From: Sphingobacterium tenebrionis
GTDB taxonomy: Bacteria; Bacteroidota; Bacteroidia; Sphingobacteriales; Sphingobacteriaceae
Direction: 5' to 3'
Assembly: GCF_037126265.1 (NCBI RefSeq)
Contig: NZ_JAYLLN010000047.1
Coordinates: 1-25,507 of the forward strand
DNA: 25,507 bases
In this document: in pieces, positions 7,561-14,640 of the stretch
How the letters are laid out: each line of letters begins with the position of its first letter
Numbering within the stretch: the first letter of the stretch is position 1
Made by a program: the position numbers and the translations under genes
Notes under the pieces: model-generated
Seen by the model: only the letters and a program-made list of their open reading frames with translations
Told to the model about the DNA's origin: nothing
Databases searched by the model: none

Positions 7561-8502
7561 ATGACACTTGTACAATTAGAATATATTATAGCCGTAGATA
7601 CCTATAGAAGTTTTGTTGCTGCCGCCGAAAAATGTTATGTAACCCAACCAACCCTGAGTATGCAGATCCAAAAGCTGGAAGAATCCTTAGGGGTGAAGAT
7701 TTTTGATAGGAGCAGACAACCAGTAGTACCTACAGAGATTGGCGAAAAGATTCTAGAACAAGCAAGGACCGTGCTCACGGAGAGCAAAAAAATAAATGAA
7801 CTGCTACAGACCGAGAAAGGAGAGCTCACTGGAGAACTACGAATCGGTGTAATCCCTACTGTTGCACCTTATTTATTGCCCGCTGTTATTTCTAACTTCC
7901 TAAAAAAACACGATAAACTTAAGCTTCAGATCTGGGAATATACCACGGAACAGATCGTACAGGAACTAAAATTAGGCACCTTGGATTGCGGGTTATTATC
8001 TACCCCTATACATGATTCATCCATCAATGAGATTCCCTTATTTTACGAGACCTTTGTGGCGTATGTCTCCGAAAAGAGTTCCTTATACCAGAAGAAAATA
8101 CTCAGCGCAGAAGAGATTGCTGATGAAAAACTATGGTTATTGAACGAAGGGCACTGCATGCGCGGACAGGTTTTGAATATCTGCAATTACAAGCACAACC
8201 AATCGAAGGAAGGTTCTTTTGATTACAATACCGGGAGTGTGGAAACCTTAAAAAGAATGGTTGATCTGAATGGCGGTATGACTATCCTTCCGGAATTGAG
8301 TATCAGTAATTATGATGAAGATCAATTACAGAATGTACGCTACTTCCGCGCTCCGGAACCGGTACGGGAGATCAGTATTGTCACTCCACAGAATTATGTG
8401 AAGAAACAGGCCATCAATTTATTGAAAAATGAAATCCTACAATTGGTACCGGATCGCTTTAAAACGAAACGGAAAAAAGAAGTAATGGGTTTCGCACTTT
8501 AG
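7561..8502 (+). CDS. oxyR: Hydrogen peroxide-sensing LysR-type activator OxyR
   Basis: A 313-residue LysR-family regulator. The N-terminal winged helix-turn-helix spans about 1-60 (FVAAAEKCYVTQPTLSMQIQKLE), followed by the linker helix and the substrate-binding-like domain (90-300). The redox pair is intact: C199 in EGHCMRG and C208 in NICNY, the same spacing and the same residue numbers as the E. coli disulfide-switch cysteines. This separates it from generic LysR proteins. On peroxide stress such proteins switch on catalase, Dps and AhpCF; none of these classical targets is adjacent here. It has its own promoter and a motif array upstream. Its 3' end overlaps the converging ribE by 4 nt. 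The final residues (KTKRKKEVMG) are lysine-rich. Confidence 0.95.
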   Translation: MTLVQLEYIIAVDTYRSFVAAAEKCYVTQPTLSMQIQKLEESLGVKIFDRSRQPVVPTEIGEKILEQARTVLTESKKINELLQTEKGELTGELRIGVIPTVAPYLLPAVISNFLKKHDKLKLQIWEYTTEQIVQELKLGTLDCGLLSTPIHDSSINEIPLFYETFVAYVSEKSSLYQKKILSAEEIADEKLWLLNEGHCMRGQVLNICNYKHNQSKEGSFDYNTGSVETLKRMVDLNGGMTILPELSISNYDEDQLQNVRYFRAPEPVREISIVTPQNYVKKQAINLLKNEILQLVPDRFKTKRKKEVMGFAL

Positions 8503-9089
8503 GATCTCAGAGCAAGCAACTTGCTTACATATTTACCAATGATATCAAACTCCAAGTTGACCGTAGATCCAACTTCCACCTGATGTAGGTTGGTATGCTC
8601 CAGGGTATAGGGGATAATCGCGACAGAAAATGAATTCTTTCCAGAATTAACCACTGTTAAACTGATTCCATTAACTGTAATCGAACCTTTTTCCACGGTT
8701 ACATTTTGTTTCTCCGGATCATATTCAAAAGTAAACAGGGTACTACCATCCTGGGGTTCGACAGCCACACAGATCGCCGTTTGATCTACATGGCCCTGAA
8801 CAATATGTCCATCTAAACGACCGCCAATTTGTGTACAGCGCTCTAAGTTCACCTGATCACCTTCTTTTAACAGGCCAAGCGAACTCTTTTCCAAAGTTTC
8901 TTTGATTGCGGTTACTTGGTGAACATCACCTTCCATACCGACCACTGTTAAACAAACCCCATTGTGGGAAACACTCTGATCGATTTTTAAAGCTGAACTA
9001 ATAGGGGATTCCACAAAATAATGGATATTGGATTGTTCATGTTCTATTTTCGTAACGCGTCCTAAAGTTTCTATGATACCTGTAAACAT
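8499..9089 (-). CDS. ribE: Riboflavin synthase, alpha subunit type
   Basis: A 196-residue enzyme that dismutates two molecules of 6,7-dimethyl-8-ribityllumazine to riboflavin plus a pyrimidinedione, the last step of riboflavin synthesis. The characteristic MFTGIIETLG start and the two-fold internal repeat are clear: NGVCLTV (43-49) in the first barrel and NGISLTV (140-146) in the second, with GHIVQGHVD (94-102) at the junction. Length and repeat spacing match the family. The stop overlaps the oxyR stop by 4 nt in a tail-to-tail arrangement with no terminator for either gene. No other rib gene lies in the window and I see no FMN riboswitch-like structure in the short leader. The same gene is called ribC in E. 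coli. Confidence 0.97.
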   Translation of the reverse strand: MFTGIIETLGRVTKIEHEQSNIHYFVESPISSALKIDQSVSHNGVCLTVVGMEGDVHQVTAIKETLEKSSLGLLKEGDQVNLERCTQIGGRLDGHIVQGHVDQTAICVAVEPQDGSTLFTFEYDPEKQNVTVEKGSITVNGISLTVVNSGKNSFSVAIIPYTLEHTNLHQVEVGSTVNLEFDIIGKYVSKLLALRS

Positions 9090-9106
9090 ATATTGATTCT
9101 TTGATA

Positions 9107-9114
9107 CAAAGTTA
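9107..9114 (-). promoter_or_regulatory. Candidate -7 element for ribE
   Basis: The minus-strand TAACTTTG matches TAnnTTTG exactly, 17 bp before the ribE start, giving a leader of roughly 10-12 nt. No TTG lies at the right distance for -33. Confidence 0.5.
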
Positions 9115-9209
9115 AGATATTATTTTAAGCTGCCCAGCTTCCAAAACCGAATATTGTTTAGCCATTTAGTTCAGGTTAAAAGCGGATTTTAAAAAAAAAT
9201 AAAAAAATA

Positions 9210-9241
9210 TTTGCAAAAGTGTAAATTGTACACTATCTTTG
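9210..9241 (+). promoter_or_regulatory. Promoter with palindromic operator, first sRNA-like unit
   Basis: TTTG at 9210-9213 and TATCTTTG at 9234-9241 match both Bacteroidota promoter elements with an ideal 20-bp gap. The spacer holds a perfect palindrome, AGTGTA (9218-9223), five bases, then TACACT (9229-9234), touching the -7 element. A protein bound there would block RNA polymerase. No coding gene follows on this strand; the next one is on the other strand and ends at 9598. Confidence 0.72.
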
Positions 9242-9246
9242 TGTCA

Positions 9247-9313
9247 TCATAATTTAGGTTTATAATTGGTTATTAAAGGTTTTCATTCTCCCCGTTTGAA
9301 AACCTTTTTTTTT
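9247..9313 (+). ncRNA. Candidate small RNA 1 (about 67 nt)
   Basis: A predicted transcript from the promoter at 9210-9241 to a strong terminator: perfect 11-bp stem 9275-9285 / 9297-9307 and nine T residues (9305-9313). The sequence has no ATG and no open frame of note. The 11-nt terminator loop is C-rich (TTCTCCCCGTT), a feature often used for target pairing in small RNAs, though that role is inferred. A 5' motif TTAGGTTTA (9254-9262) recurs in the second unit. No known RNA family is recognised. Ends are predicted to within several bases. Confidence 0.6.
9275..9313 (+). terminator. Terminator of sRNA candidate 1
   Basis: AAAGGTTTTCA pairs perfectly with TGAAAACCTTT across an 11-nt loop and runs into nine T residues. 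There is no T-run on the minus strand, so it is directional and cannot serve nhaA or ribE. Confidence 0.88.
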
Positions 9314-9386
9314 GAAATTTAATCTTCTGATTTCCAGATAGTTAAAAATTTTAGACCAGAGTACAGAAGCTAATTCCCACAAAACA

Positions 9387-9419
9387 TTTGGATTTATTAA
9401 TAGAATTTATCTACCTTTG
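9387..9419 (+). promoter_or_regulatory. Promoter of the second sRNA-like unit
   Basis: TTTG at 9387-9390 and TACCTTTG at 9412-9419 match both promoter elements with a 21-bp gap. No palindrome is seen in the AT-rich spacer. The start would be near 9425. Confidence 0.68.
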
Positions 9420-9424
9420 TCTTA

Positions 9425-9505
9425 GGTTTAGGTTGATTACCTCATAAAGAGGTTATTTTTTAAAGCTTGAGCGATCGCCCGATTGACTCAAGCTTTATTA
9501 TTTTT
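9425..9505 (+). ncRNA. Candidate small RNA 2 (about 81 nt)
   Basis: A predicted transcript from the promoter at 9387-9419 to the terminator at 9461-9505. It has a small hairpin ACCTC (9439-9443) / GAGGT (9449-9453) followed by a T-rich run, then the long terminator stem. A competing weak pairing AGGT (9431 region) with ACCT (9439-9442) is possible, so two folds may exist. No ATG-led frame is present. TTAGGTTTA (9422-9430) at its 5' edge matches candidate 1. No known family is recognised. Confidence 0.55.
9461..9505 (+). terminator. Terminator of sRNA candidate 2
   Basis: TAAAGCTTGAG (9461-9471) pairs perfectly with CTCAAGCTTTA (9487-9497) around a 15-nt loop and is followed by TTATTTTT. On the minus strand it is followed by A residues after the stem, so it acts in the plus direction. 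Confidence 0.82.
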
Positions 9506-9597
9506 ACACCATTTCCATAACAATATGCCCGACAATTTGTAGCTGTAATTCTACTTTGACGATAGTTGCTGAGAAGAGAATTTTTGAAGGATGCCGA

Positions 9598-10773
9598 CTA
9601 GTTGTCTTTCTTTTTGCTGAGCGCTGATAACCATAGATAACCCAGAAATCCAGAAATCAAGGAACCAATAAGCACGGCAAATTTAGCCTCTTCAATGAAA
9701 ACGGGATCTTTAAAGGATAGCATGGAGATAAAAATGGACATCGTGAACCCAATACCACCCAACATGCCCACACCGATCATATGTTTCCAAGAAGCCAGTT
9801 CCGGCAGGTTTGCGATCTTTGATTTTACGCATAACCAAGAAGTGAGAAAAATACCAATCGTCTTTCCAAAGAAAAGCCCGAGGATGATTCCCAATCCCAA
9901 GGGAGTTGTCAATCCGCTTACCATTTCGCCGTGAATGGTAATATTGGTATTGACCAAGGCGAACAAAGGTATGATGATGAAGTTAACAGGATTTGCCAGG
10001 GCATGTTCTAATTTTTCCAAAGGAGATTCTGTTGCATCCGGCGTGGTGGGCAAGGTCATGGCAACCAATACACCAGCAATGGTTGCATGGATTCCCGAAT
10101 GATGGATAAAATACCAGATAAAGACCCCTGGGATGATATACGCCCAAATACTTTTGACCCCAAAAAAATTAAAGGCCACCAATAGTGCCAATAAGGCCCC
10201 AGCATACATCAGATAGGTATAATGAAGTTCTGTGGAATAGAATATAGCAATAACCAAGATGGCCAATAAATCATCCACAATAGCTAAAGCCGCTAGAAAG
10301 ATCTTTAAACTTGCGGGAACGCGGTTACCTAATAGGGTCATGATCGCTAAGGCAAAAGCAATATCGGTAGCCATCGGGATTCCCCAGCCATGAAAAGTGG
10401 CTTCCCCTTTATTTAAGACCGAATAGATAATGGCAGGAACGATAGCTCCACCAATAGCGGCCAGAATAGGCAGTGCGGCTTTTTTAGGCGAGGACAATTC
10501 TCCTTCTACCAATTCCCTTTTGATCTCCAATCCAACCAAGAGGAAGAATATAGCCATCAACCCATCGTCAATCCAAGCCTTTACGGAATATTTCAGTTGG
10601 ATACTTTCGTTCTCGAAACCAAAAGTAGTCTGCAGGATGTTGTTAAAACCAGAAGCAAGCCCCGTATTGGCTATTATCAAGGATAAAATCACACAGACAA
10701 ACAATAATATTCCTCCGGAAGTATTGGAGGATAGGAACTTCTTGAATACAGTAAGATTGATCAGACTTGACAT
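9598..10773 (-). CDS. nhaA: Na+/H+ antiporter NhaA
   Basis: A 391-residue inner-membrane antiporter of about 12 transmembrane helices that expels Na+ (or Li+) in exchange for protons. The key residues of the E. coli protein can be placed: D137 in MATDIAFALA (Ec D133), the ion-binding pair D167-D168 in AIVDDLLAI (Ec D163/D164) and K304 in FFGKTIGIF (Ec K300). The broken-helix region and overall length agree with the family. It starts 48 bp after the permease stop on the same strand, so it may be the third gene of the ABC exporter operon; that pairing suggests sodium or pH homeostasis. No terminator hairpin is evident after its stop. Confidence 0.97.
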   Translation of the reverse strand: MSSLINLTVFKKFLSSNTSGGILLFVCVILSLIIANTGLASGFNNILQTTFGFENESIQLKYSVKAWIDDGLMAIFFLLVGLEIKRELVEGELSSPKKAALPILAAIGGAIVPAIIYSVLNKGEATFHGWGIPMATDIAFALAIMTLLGNRVPASLKIFLAALAIVDDLLAILVIAIFYSTELHYTYLMYAGALLALLVAFNFFGVKSIWAYIIPGVFIWYFIHHSGIHATIAGVLVAMTLPTTPDATESPLEKLEHALANPVNFIIIPLFALVNTNITIHGEMVSGLTTPLGLGIILGLFFGKTIGIFLTSWLCVKSKIANLPELASWKHMIGVGMLGGIGFTMSIFISMLSFKDPVFIEEAKFAVLIGSLISGFLGYLWLSALSKKKDN

Positions 10774-10821
10774 TGGATGGTATTGTCGCTAATTCGTATA
10801 TTGATTTCTAATTCTATTATA

Positions 10822-12138
10822 TTAATTCTTATAGCCAAACCACTTGATCAGCTCTTTAAAGCTGGCTTTTTTGCCATACATCAAAATGCCTACGCGATAG
10901 ATTCGGGCTGCTACCCAAGTGGTGAATATAAATCCAGCTACCAATAAAGCAAATGATAAAGCGATCTGCCATACTGGTACCCCAAATGGAACACGGACCA
11001 ACATGGCAATAGGAGAGGTCAAAGGTATAAAACTTAACCAAGTTGCAATGCTTCCGTGCGGATCATTTATCAACACCCCAAAAGAGAGCACATAGGCCAA
11101 CAGGAGAGGGGCGGTAATAGGCATGGTAAACTGATTGGCCTCTGTTTCATTATCGACCGCAGAACCTACTGCAGCAAACAGGGCTGAATAAAGCATATAA
11201 CCGCCTAAAAAGAACAAGAAGAAACAGGTCAATAGCTCAGGAAAATTCACGGAATCCAAAGCACTTCCTAAACTGGCAACCATCGACATATCCTCATTCT
11301 CCGGATTGGCATTTTGAGCGGCTTGTTGTTCCGTTTGGGCAATAAACTCATCCTTGTCGATCAGTGTGGAAGTTGCCAAACTGATCAATCCAAAGCTTAA
11401 AATGATCCATAGGATGAATTGGGTAATCCCGACCAGACCAATACCAATGATTTTTCCCATCATCAATTGGAAAGGTTTCACCGAGGATATAACCACCTCG
11501 ACAATCCTATTGGATTTTTCCTCAATAATACCACGCATTACCTGAGCGCCATATAAAAAGAGGGAAAGGTAGATCAATACGGACAAGGCCATGGCAATAC
11601 CCATAGCTATGCGGGTATCACTTTCTTTGGCTTCGCCCGAATCGGTGATCTCCTTAGCGGAAATCTTGACCGAGCTATCAATGTTCTTGATTTTATCCGG
11701 GTCAATATTCAGTTTAGCATATTGGTAATTCAACATGACCGTTTCCAACTGCTTCTCAATTTCGGATTGCGTATTGATATTGGGCTTTCCGGAGGATAGA
11801 AATTCGATTTTCTGGGTTTCGAAGAAATCCTGAGGGATTATTAATAGACTGGTATTATCCCCTGCATCTTTGACCTTTTTCAATTGAACACCCAATTCAT
11901 CCGCAGAATGCGTGAAGGTGATGTTTTTATTGTTCACCAACTCCTTGCCGACCTGGTTGGTGTTGTCCAATACATAGACAATGGCATTGTTGTCTTCAAA
12001 GCTTTTTTTCGTCAGATAGAATGCACCTACGTAGATACCAATAAAAAATAAGGGCACTAAAAAAGTCGTCAATAGAAAAGTTTTCTTTTTAACCCTACTT
12101 AAATATTCTCTTTGAATGATTAATATAATCTTATTCAT
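10822..12138 (-). CDS. ABC-2 type exporter permease, NatB-like
   Basis: A 438-residue membrane protein of the ABC-2 family. One N-terminal transmembrane helix (about 20-42) is followed by a soluble extracytoplasmic domain of about 130 residues (45-175), then five or six helices from 178 to the C-terminus. The segment EEKSNRIVEVVISSVKPFQL after the second helix is typical of the NatB / YhaP group. An insert around 265-290 (QQAAQNANPENED) is low-complexity and probably a loop. It begins 18 bp after the stop of its ATPase partner. Proven NatB exports Na+ in Bacillus; other members export peptides or drugs, so the substrate is inferred only from nhaA next door. Confidence 0.88.
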   Translation of the reverse strand: MNKIILIIQREYLSRVKKKTFLLTTFLVPLFFIGIYVGAFYLTKKSFEDNNAIVYVLDNTNQVGKELVNNKNITFTHSADELGVQLKKVKDAGDNTSLLIIPQDFFETQKIEFLSSGKPNINTQSEIEKQLETVMLNYQYAKLNIDPDKIKNIDSSVKISAKEITDSGEAKESDTRIAMGIAMALSVLIYLSLFLYGAQVMRGIIEEKSNRIVEVVISSVKPFQLMMGKIIGIGLVGITQFILWIILSFGLISLATSTLIDKDEFIAQTEQQAAQNANPENEDMSMVASLGSALDSVNFPELLTCFFLFFLGGYMLYSALFAAVGSAVDNETEANQFTMPITAPLLLAYVLSFGVLINDPHGSIATWLSFIPLTSPIAMLVRVPFGVPVWQIALSFALLVAGFIFTTWVAARIYRVGILMYGKKASFKELIKWFGYKN

Positions 12139-12156
12139 AACTAGGCTCTTGTCTTC

Positions 12157-13068
12157 TTAATAATTAGATGTTACTTTATCAATGAATATCTCATTCATCG
12201 TTGGAACGATTTCAAATATTTGATGGATTTCCATCATCGGGATCAGGTGAAGCAATACGTCATTCAAGTTGATACCAGGATTTAATTGAATCGTCAATTT
12301 AGACTCCTCGCCAACTTCATGTTGGATGATCTCATAGAGGCTGGAATGTTCAAGCAGCGATGTATACTCGGGCTTCAACACATATTGAATCTTATACGTC
12401 TGGTTTTTATATTGATTTTTGATCTGTTTTACCGATCCCTCCAAGATCAATTTGGATTTATTGATCAAGGCGATATGGTCGCACAGCATTTCTACAGATT
12501 CCATCCGATGGGTTGAATAGATAATAGTAGCCCCTTTTTTATTCAGTTCCAAGATCTCGTCCTGAATAATCTGGGCATTCACGGGATCAAATCCAGAGAA
12601 GGGTTCGTCCAATATGATCAGGTCTGGCTCGTGCAATACCGTGGCAACAAACTGCACCTTCTGTTGCATTCCCTTACTGAGATCTTCCACTTTCTTATTC
12701 CACCAGGATTCAATCTGCAGTTTTTCAAACCAATATTTAATGCGTTGTTTGGCATCCTGTTTCGAAAGGCCTTTCAATTGGGCTAGATAGATCAACTGTT
12801 CGCCGATCTCCATTTTTTTATAGAGGCCTCTTTCTTCCGGCAGGTAACCAATTCTTCCGATATGTTTGGGAGAAAGGCGTTCGCCATCAAAATAGATTTC
12901 ACCGGCATCAGGTGCAGTAATCTGATTGATGATACGGATCAGTGAGGTCTTTCCGGCACCATTAGGACCTAACAAACCGAAAATCTGTCCTTTAGGGACT
13001 ATAAATGAAACATCATTTAATGCCGTATGATTGGCATACTGCTTCACAATGTGTCGTATATCTAGCAT
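12157..13068 (-). CDS. ABC exporter ATP-binding protein, NatA-like
   Basis: A 303-residue ATPase subunit. Walker A is GPNGAGKTS (34-42), the signature is a variant LSKGMQQ (130-136, in place of LSGGQ), Walker B is LIILDE (150-155) and the switch histidine is H187 in YSTHRM. The C-terminal ~80 residues beyond the nucleotide-binding domain form the extra (DUF4162-like) domain seen in NatA/YhaQ-type exporters. It is the first gene of the ATPase-permease-nhaA group. Its start lies 60 bp from that of the divergent engB; no good -7 element is visible on its side. The substrate is not certain. Confidence 0.9.
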   Translation of the reverse strand: MLDIRHIVKQYANHTALNDVSFIVPKGQIFGLLGPNGAGKTSLIRIINQITAPDAGEIYFDGERLSPKHIGRIGYLPEERGLYKKMEIGEQLIYLAQLKGLSKQDAKQRIKYWFEKLQIESWWNKKVEDLSKGMQQKVQFVATVLHEPDLIILDEPFSGFDPVNAQIIQDEILELNKKGATIIYSTHRMESVEMLCDHIALINKSKLILEGSVKQIKNQYKNQTYKIQYVLKPEYTSLLEHSSLYEIIQHEVGEESKLTIQLNPGINLNDVLLHLIPMMEIHQIFEIVPTMNEIFIDKVTSNY

Positions 13069-13116
13069 CTTGAGGTAATTTGGGCATGAATGTAAATAAA
13101 TTTTTCTTATTTATTG

Positions 13117-13124
13117 TACCTTTG
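13117..13124 (+). promoter_or_regulatory. engB -7 element directly before the start codon
   Basis: TACCTTTG is a full -7 match and ends only 4 bp before the ATG at 13129, so transcription should begin at or within a base or two of the start codon. The mRNA would be leaderless or nearly so. No TTG stands at the normal -33 spacing. Confidence 0.55.
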
Positions 13125-13128
13125 TGCC

Positions 13129-13740
13129 ATGATCATCAAACAGGCCGAATTTGTAAGTAGCAATACAGAGGTATCAAAACTACCGCTAGCTGATAAACCA
13201 GAATATGCGTTTATCGGAAGATCCAATGTAGGAAAATCCTCGTTGATCAATGCCATTACGGGTCGTAAATACTTGGCAAAAACATCGCAGAAGCCGGGAA
13301 AAACCCAACTCATCAACCATTTCATCATCAATAACACCTGGTATCTGGTGGATTTGCCGGGATATGGTTTTGCACAGGTTTCCAAAAAAAGCCGGGCAGA
13401 ATGGGAAAAGTTTATTCGCGCCTACCTAAGACACCGTGAAAACCTGCAATGTGTTTTTGTTTTGATCGATAGTAGACATGAACCTCAAAAGATCGATTTG
13501 GATTTCTGTTGCTGGTTAGGTGAAGAGGGGATTCCATTTATGTTGGTATTCACGAAAGCGGATAAACAGTCTGGCGTAAAATCGGATCAGAACGTGGCGA
13601 AATTCCGTCGTGCCTTAAAAAAATGGTTCGAAGAAATTCCTCCGAATTTCCTGACCTCTGCCGAAACCAAATTAGGTTGCGATAAAGTGCTTCAGGCGAT
13701 AGATGATGTCAATCAAAATTTTGTATCGCCGATTGAGTAA
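13129..13740 (+). CDS. engB: Ribosome-assembly GTPase EngB (YsxC/YihA)
   Basis: A 203-residue TRAFAC GTPase needed for large ribosomal subunit assembly. G1 is GRSNVGKSS (30-38), G2 lies around T59 in GKTQLINHF, G3 is DLPGYGFA (75-82), G4 is TKADK (142-146) and G5 is the TSAET stretch. The family is about 195-210 residues. I chose the ATG at 13129 (MIIKQAEFV, matching the family's start); the frame extends to a TTG at 13114, but that codon overlaps the -7 promoter element. ubiA starts 2 bp after the stop, so the two are one transcript. Divergent from the ABC exporter group. Confidence 0.96.
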   Translation: MIIKQAEFVSSNTEVSKLPLADKPEYAFIGRSNVGKSSLINAITGRKYLAKTSQKPGKTQLINHFIINNTWYLVDLPGYGFAQVSKKSRAEWEKFIRAYLRHRENLQCVFVLIDSRHEPQKIDLDFCCWLGEEGIPFMLVFTKADKQSGVKSDQNVAKFRRALKKWFEEIPPNFLTSAETKLGCDKVLQAIDDVNQNFVSPIE

Positions 13741-13742
13741 TT

Positions 13743-14591
13743 ATGAAGAAATACATGTCGCTCGTGCTTTTTGCACATAGTATTTTCGCTTTACCATTTG
13801 CCATCATCGGTTTCTTCTTGGCCATCCACACCACAAATTATCAGTTTGAATGGAAATTATTTCTTTTGGTGTTGTTATGTATGGTAACCGCAAGAAATGC
13901 CGCCATGGCCTTTAATAGATACCTTGACAGGGATATCGACGCCCTCAACCCAAGAACAGCGGTTCGGGATATTCCAGCGGGAAGGATTGCACCCAAACAG
14001 GCATTACTATTCACCATCATCAATTGTTTGATCTTCATGCTGGCCTGTTATTTCATCAATCCGATGTGCTTGATGCTATCACCGGTCGCCCTGTTCGTGA
14101 TCCTTTTTTATTCTTACATGAAAAGGATTTCACCCTTATGCCATATCGTGCTGGGAATAGGCTTGGGCTTGGCACCTGTAGGAGCTTATTTGGCCGTAAC
14201 AGGACATTTTAATATTGTTCCCATTTTTTATGGTTTAGCAGTGCTGACCTGGGTGAGTGGTTTTGACATCATTTATGCTCTACAGGATGAGGAATTTGAT
14301 AAGGCCAATGGATTGAACTCCATTCCGGCCAATTTTGGAGCAAAGAACGCCTTACGGATATCCGAAGTGCTACATATATTATCTTTCATTTTTGTACTAT
14401 TGCCGATCTGGTTTATGCCTACGGGTATCTTCTATTATATCGGTGTCGCGTTGTATGGCCTGATGTTGATCTATCAGCATCGCATTGTAAGCCCTACAGA
14501 CCTCAGTCGGGTAGACCGCGCATTTATGACTGCTAATGGTATTGCTTCTGTGGTATTTGCTGTTTTTTACTTGGCAGATATCATATTTTAA
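13743..14591 (+). CDS. UbiA-family polyprenyltransferase
   Basis: A 282-residue integral membrane aromatic prenyltransferase with about eight or nine helices. The first Asp-rich motif is N58-R-Y-L-D62-R-D-I-D66; the second spans D175-IIYALQ-D182-EEF-D186. Both bind the Mg-diphosphate of the prenyl donor. It resembles the 4-hydroxybenzoate polyprenyltransferase-like branch (UbiA/MqnP), not MenA. Respiring Bacteroidota use menaquinone and do not make ubiquinone, so the UbiA name would mislead; a role in quinone prenylation, possibly the MqnP step if the futalosine route is present, is inferred. It is translationally close-coupled to engB (2-bp gap), although the functions are unrelated. Confidence 0.88.
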   Translation: MKKYMSLVLFAHSIFALPFAIIGFFLAIHTTNYQFEWKLFLLVLLCMVTARNAAMAFNRYLDRDIDALNPRTAVRDIPAGRIAPKQALLFTIINCLIFMLACYFINPMCLMLSPVALFVILFYSYMKRISPLCHIVLGIGLGLAPVGAYLAVTGHFNIVPIFYGLAVLTWVSGFDIIYALQDEEFDKANGLNSIPANFGAKNALRISEVLHILSFIFVLLPIWFMPTGIFYYIGVALYGLMLIYQHRIVSPTDLSRVDRAFMTANGIASVVFAVFYLADIIF

Positions 14592-14622
14592 TTTGCATTC
14601 CGTTTTGAAATCGTTTTCTTTG
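14592..14622 (+). promoter_or_regulatory. Possible topA promoter
   Basis: TTTG at 14592-14595 and TTTCTTTG at 14615-14622 (one mismatch to TAnnTTTG) are separated by 19 bp, in the 49-bp gap between the ubiA-like gene and topA. Weak but correctly spaced; topA may also be read from the engB promoter. Confidence 0.38.
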
Positions 14623-14640
14623 CATGAAATCTTATAGTAA

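Noticed and set aside
13114..13128. Upstream TTG start for engB
   Set aside because: It overlaps the -7 promoter element and adds residues not seen in the family.
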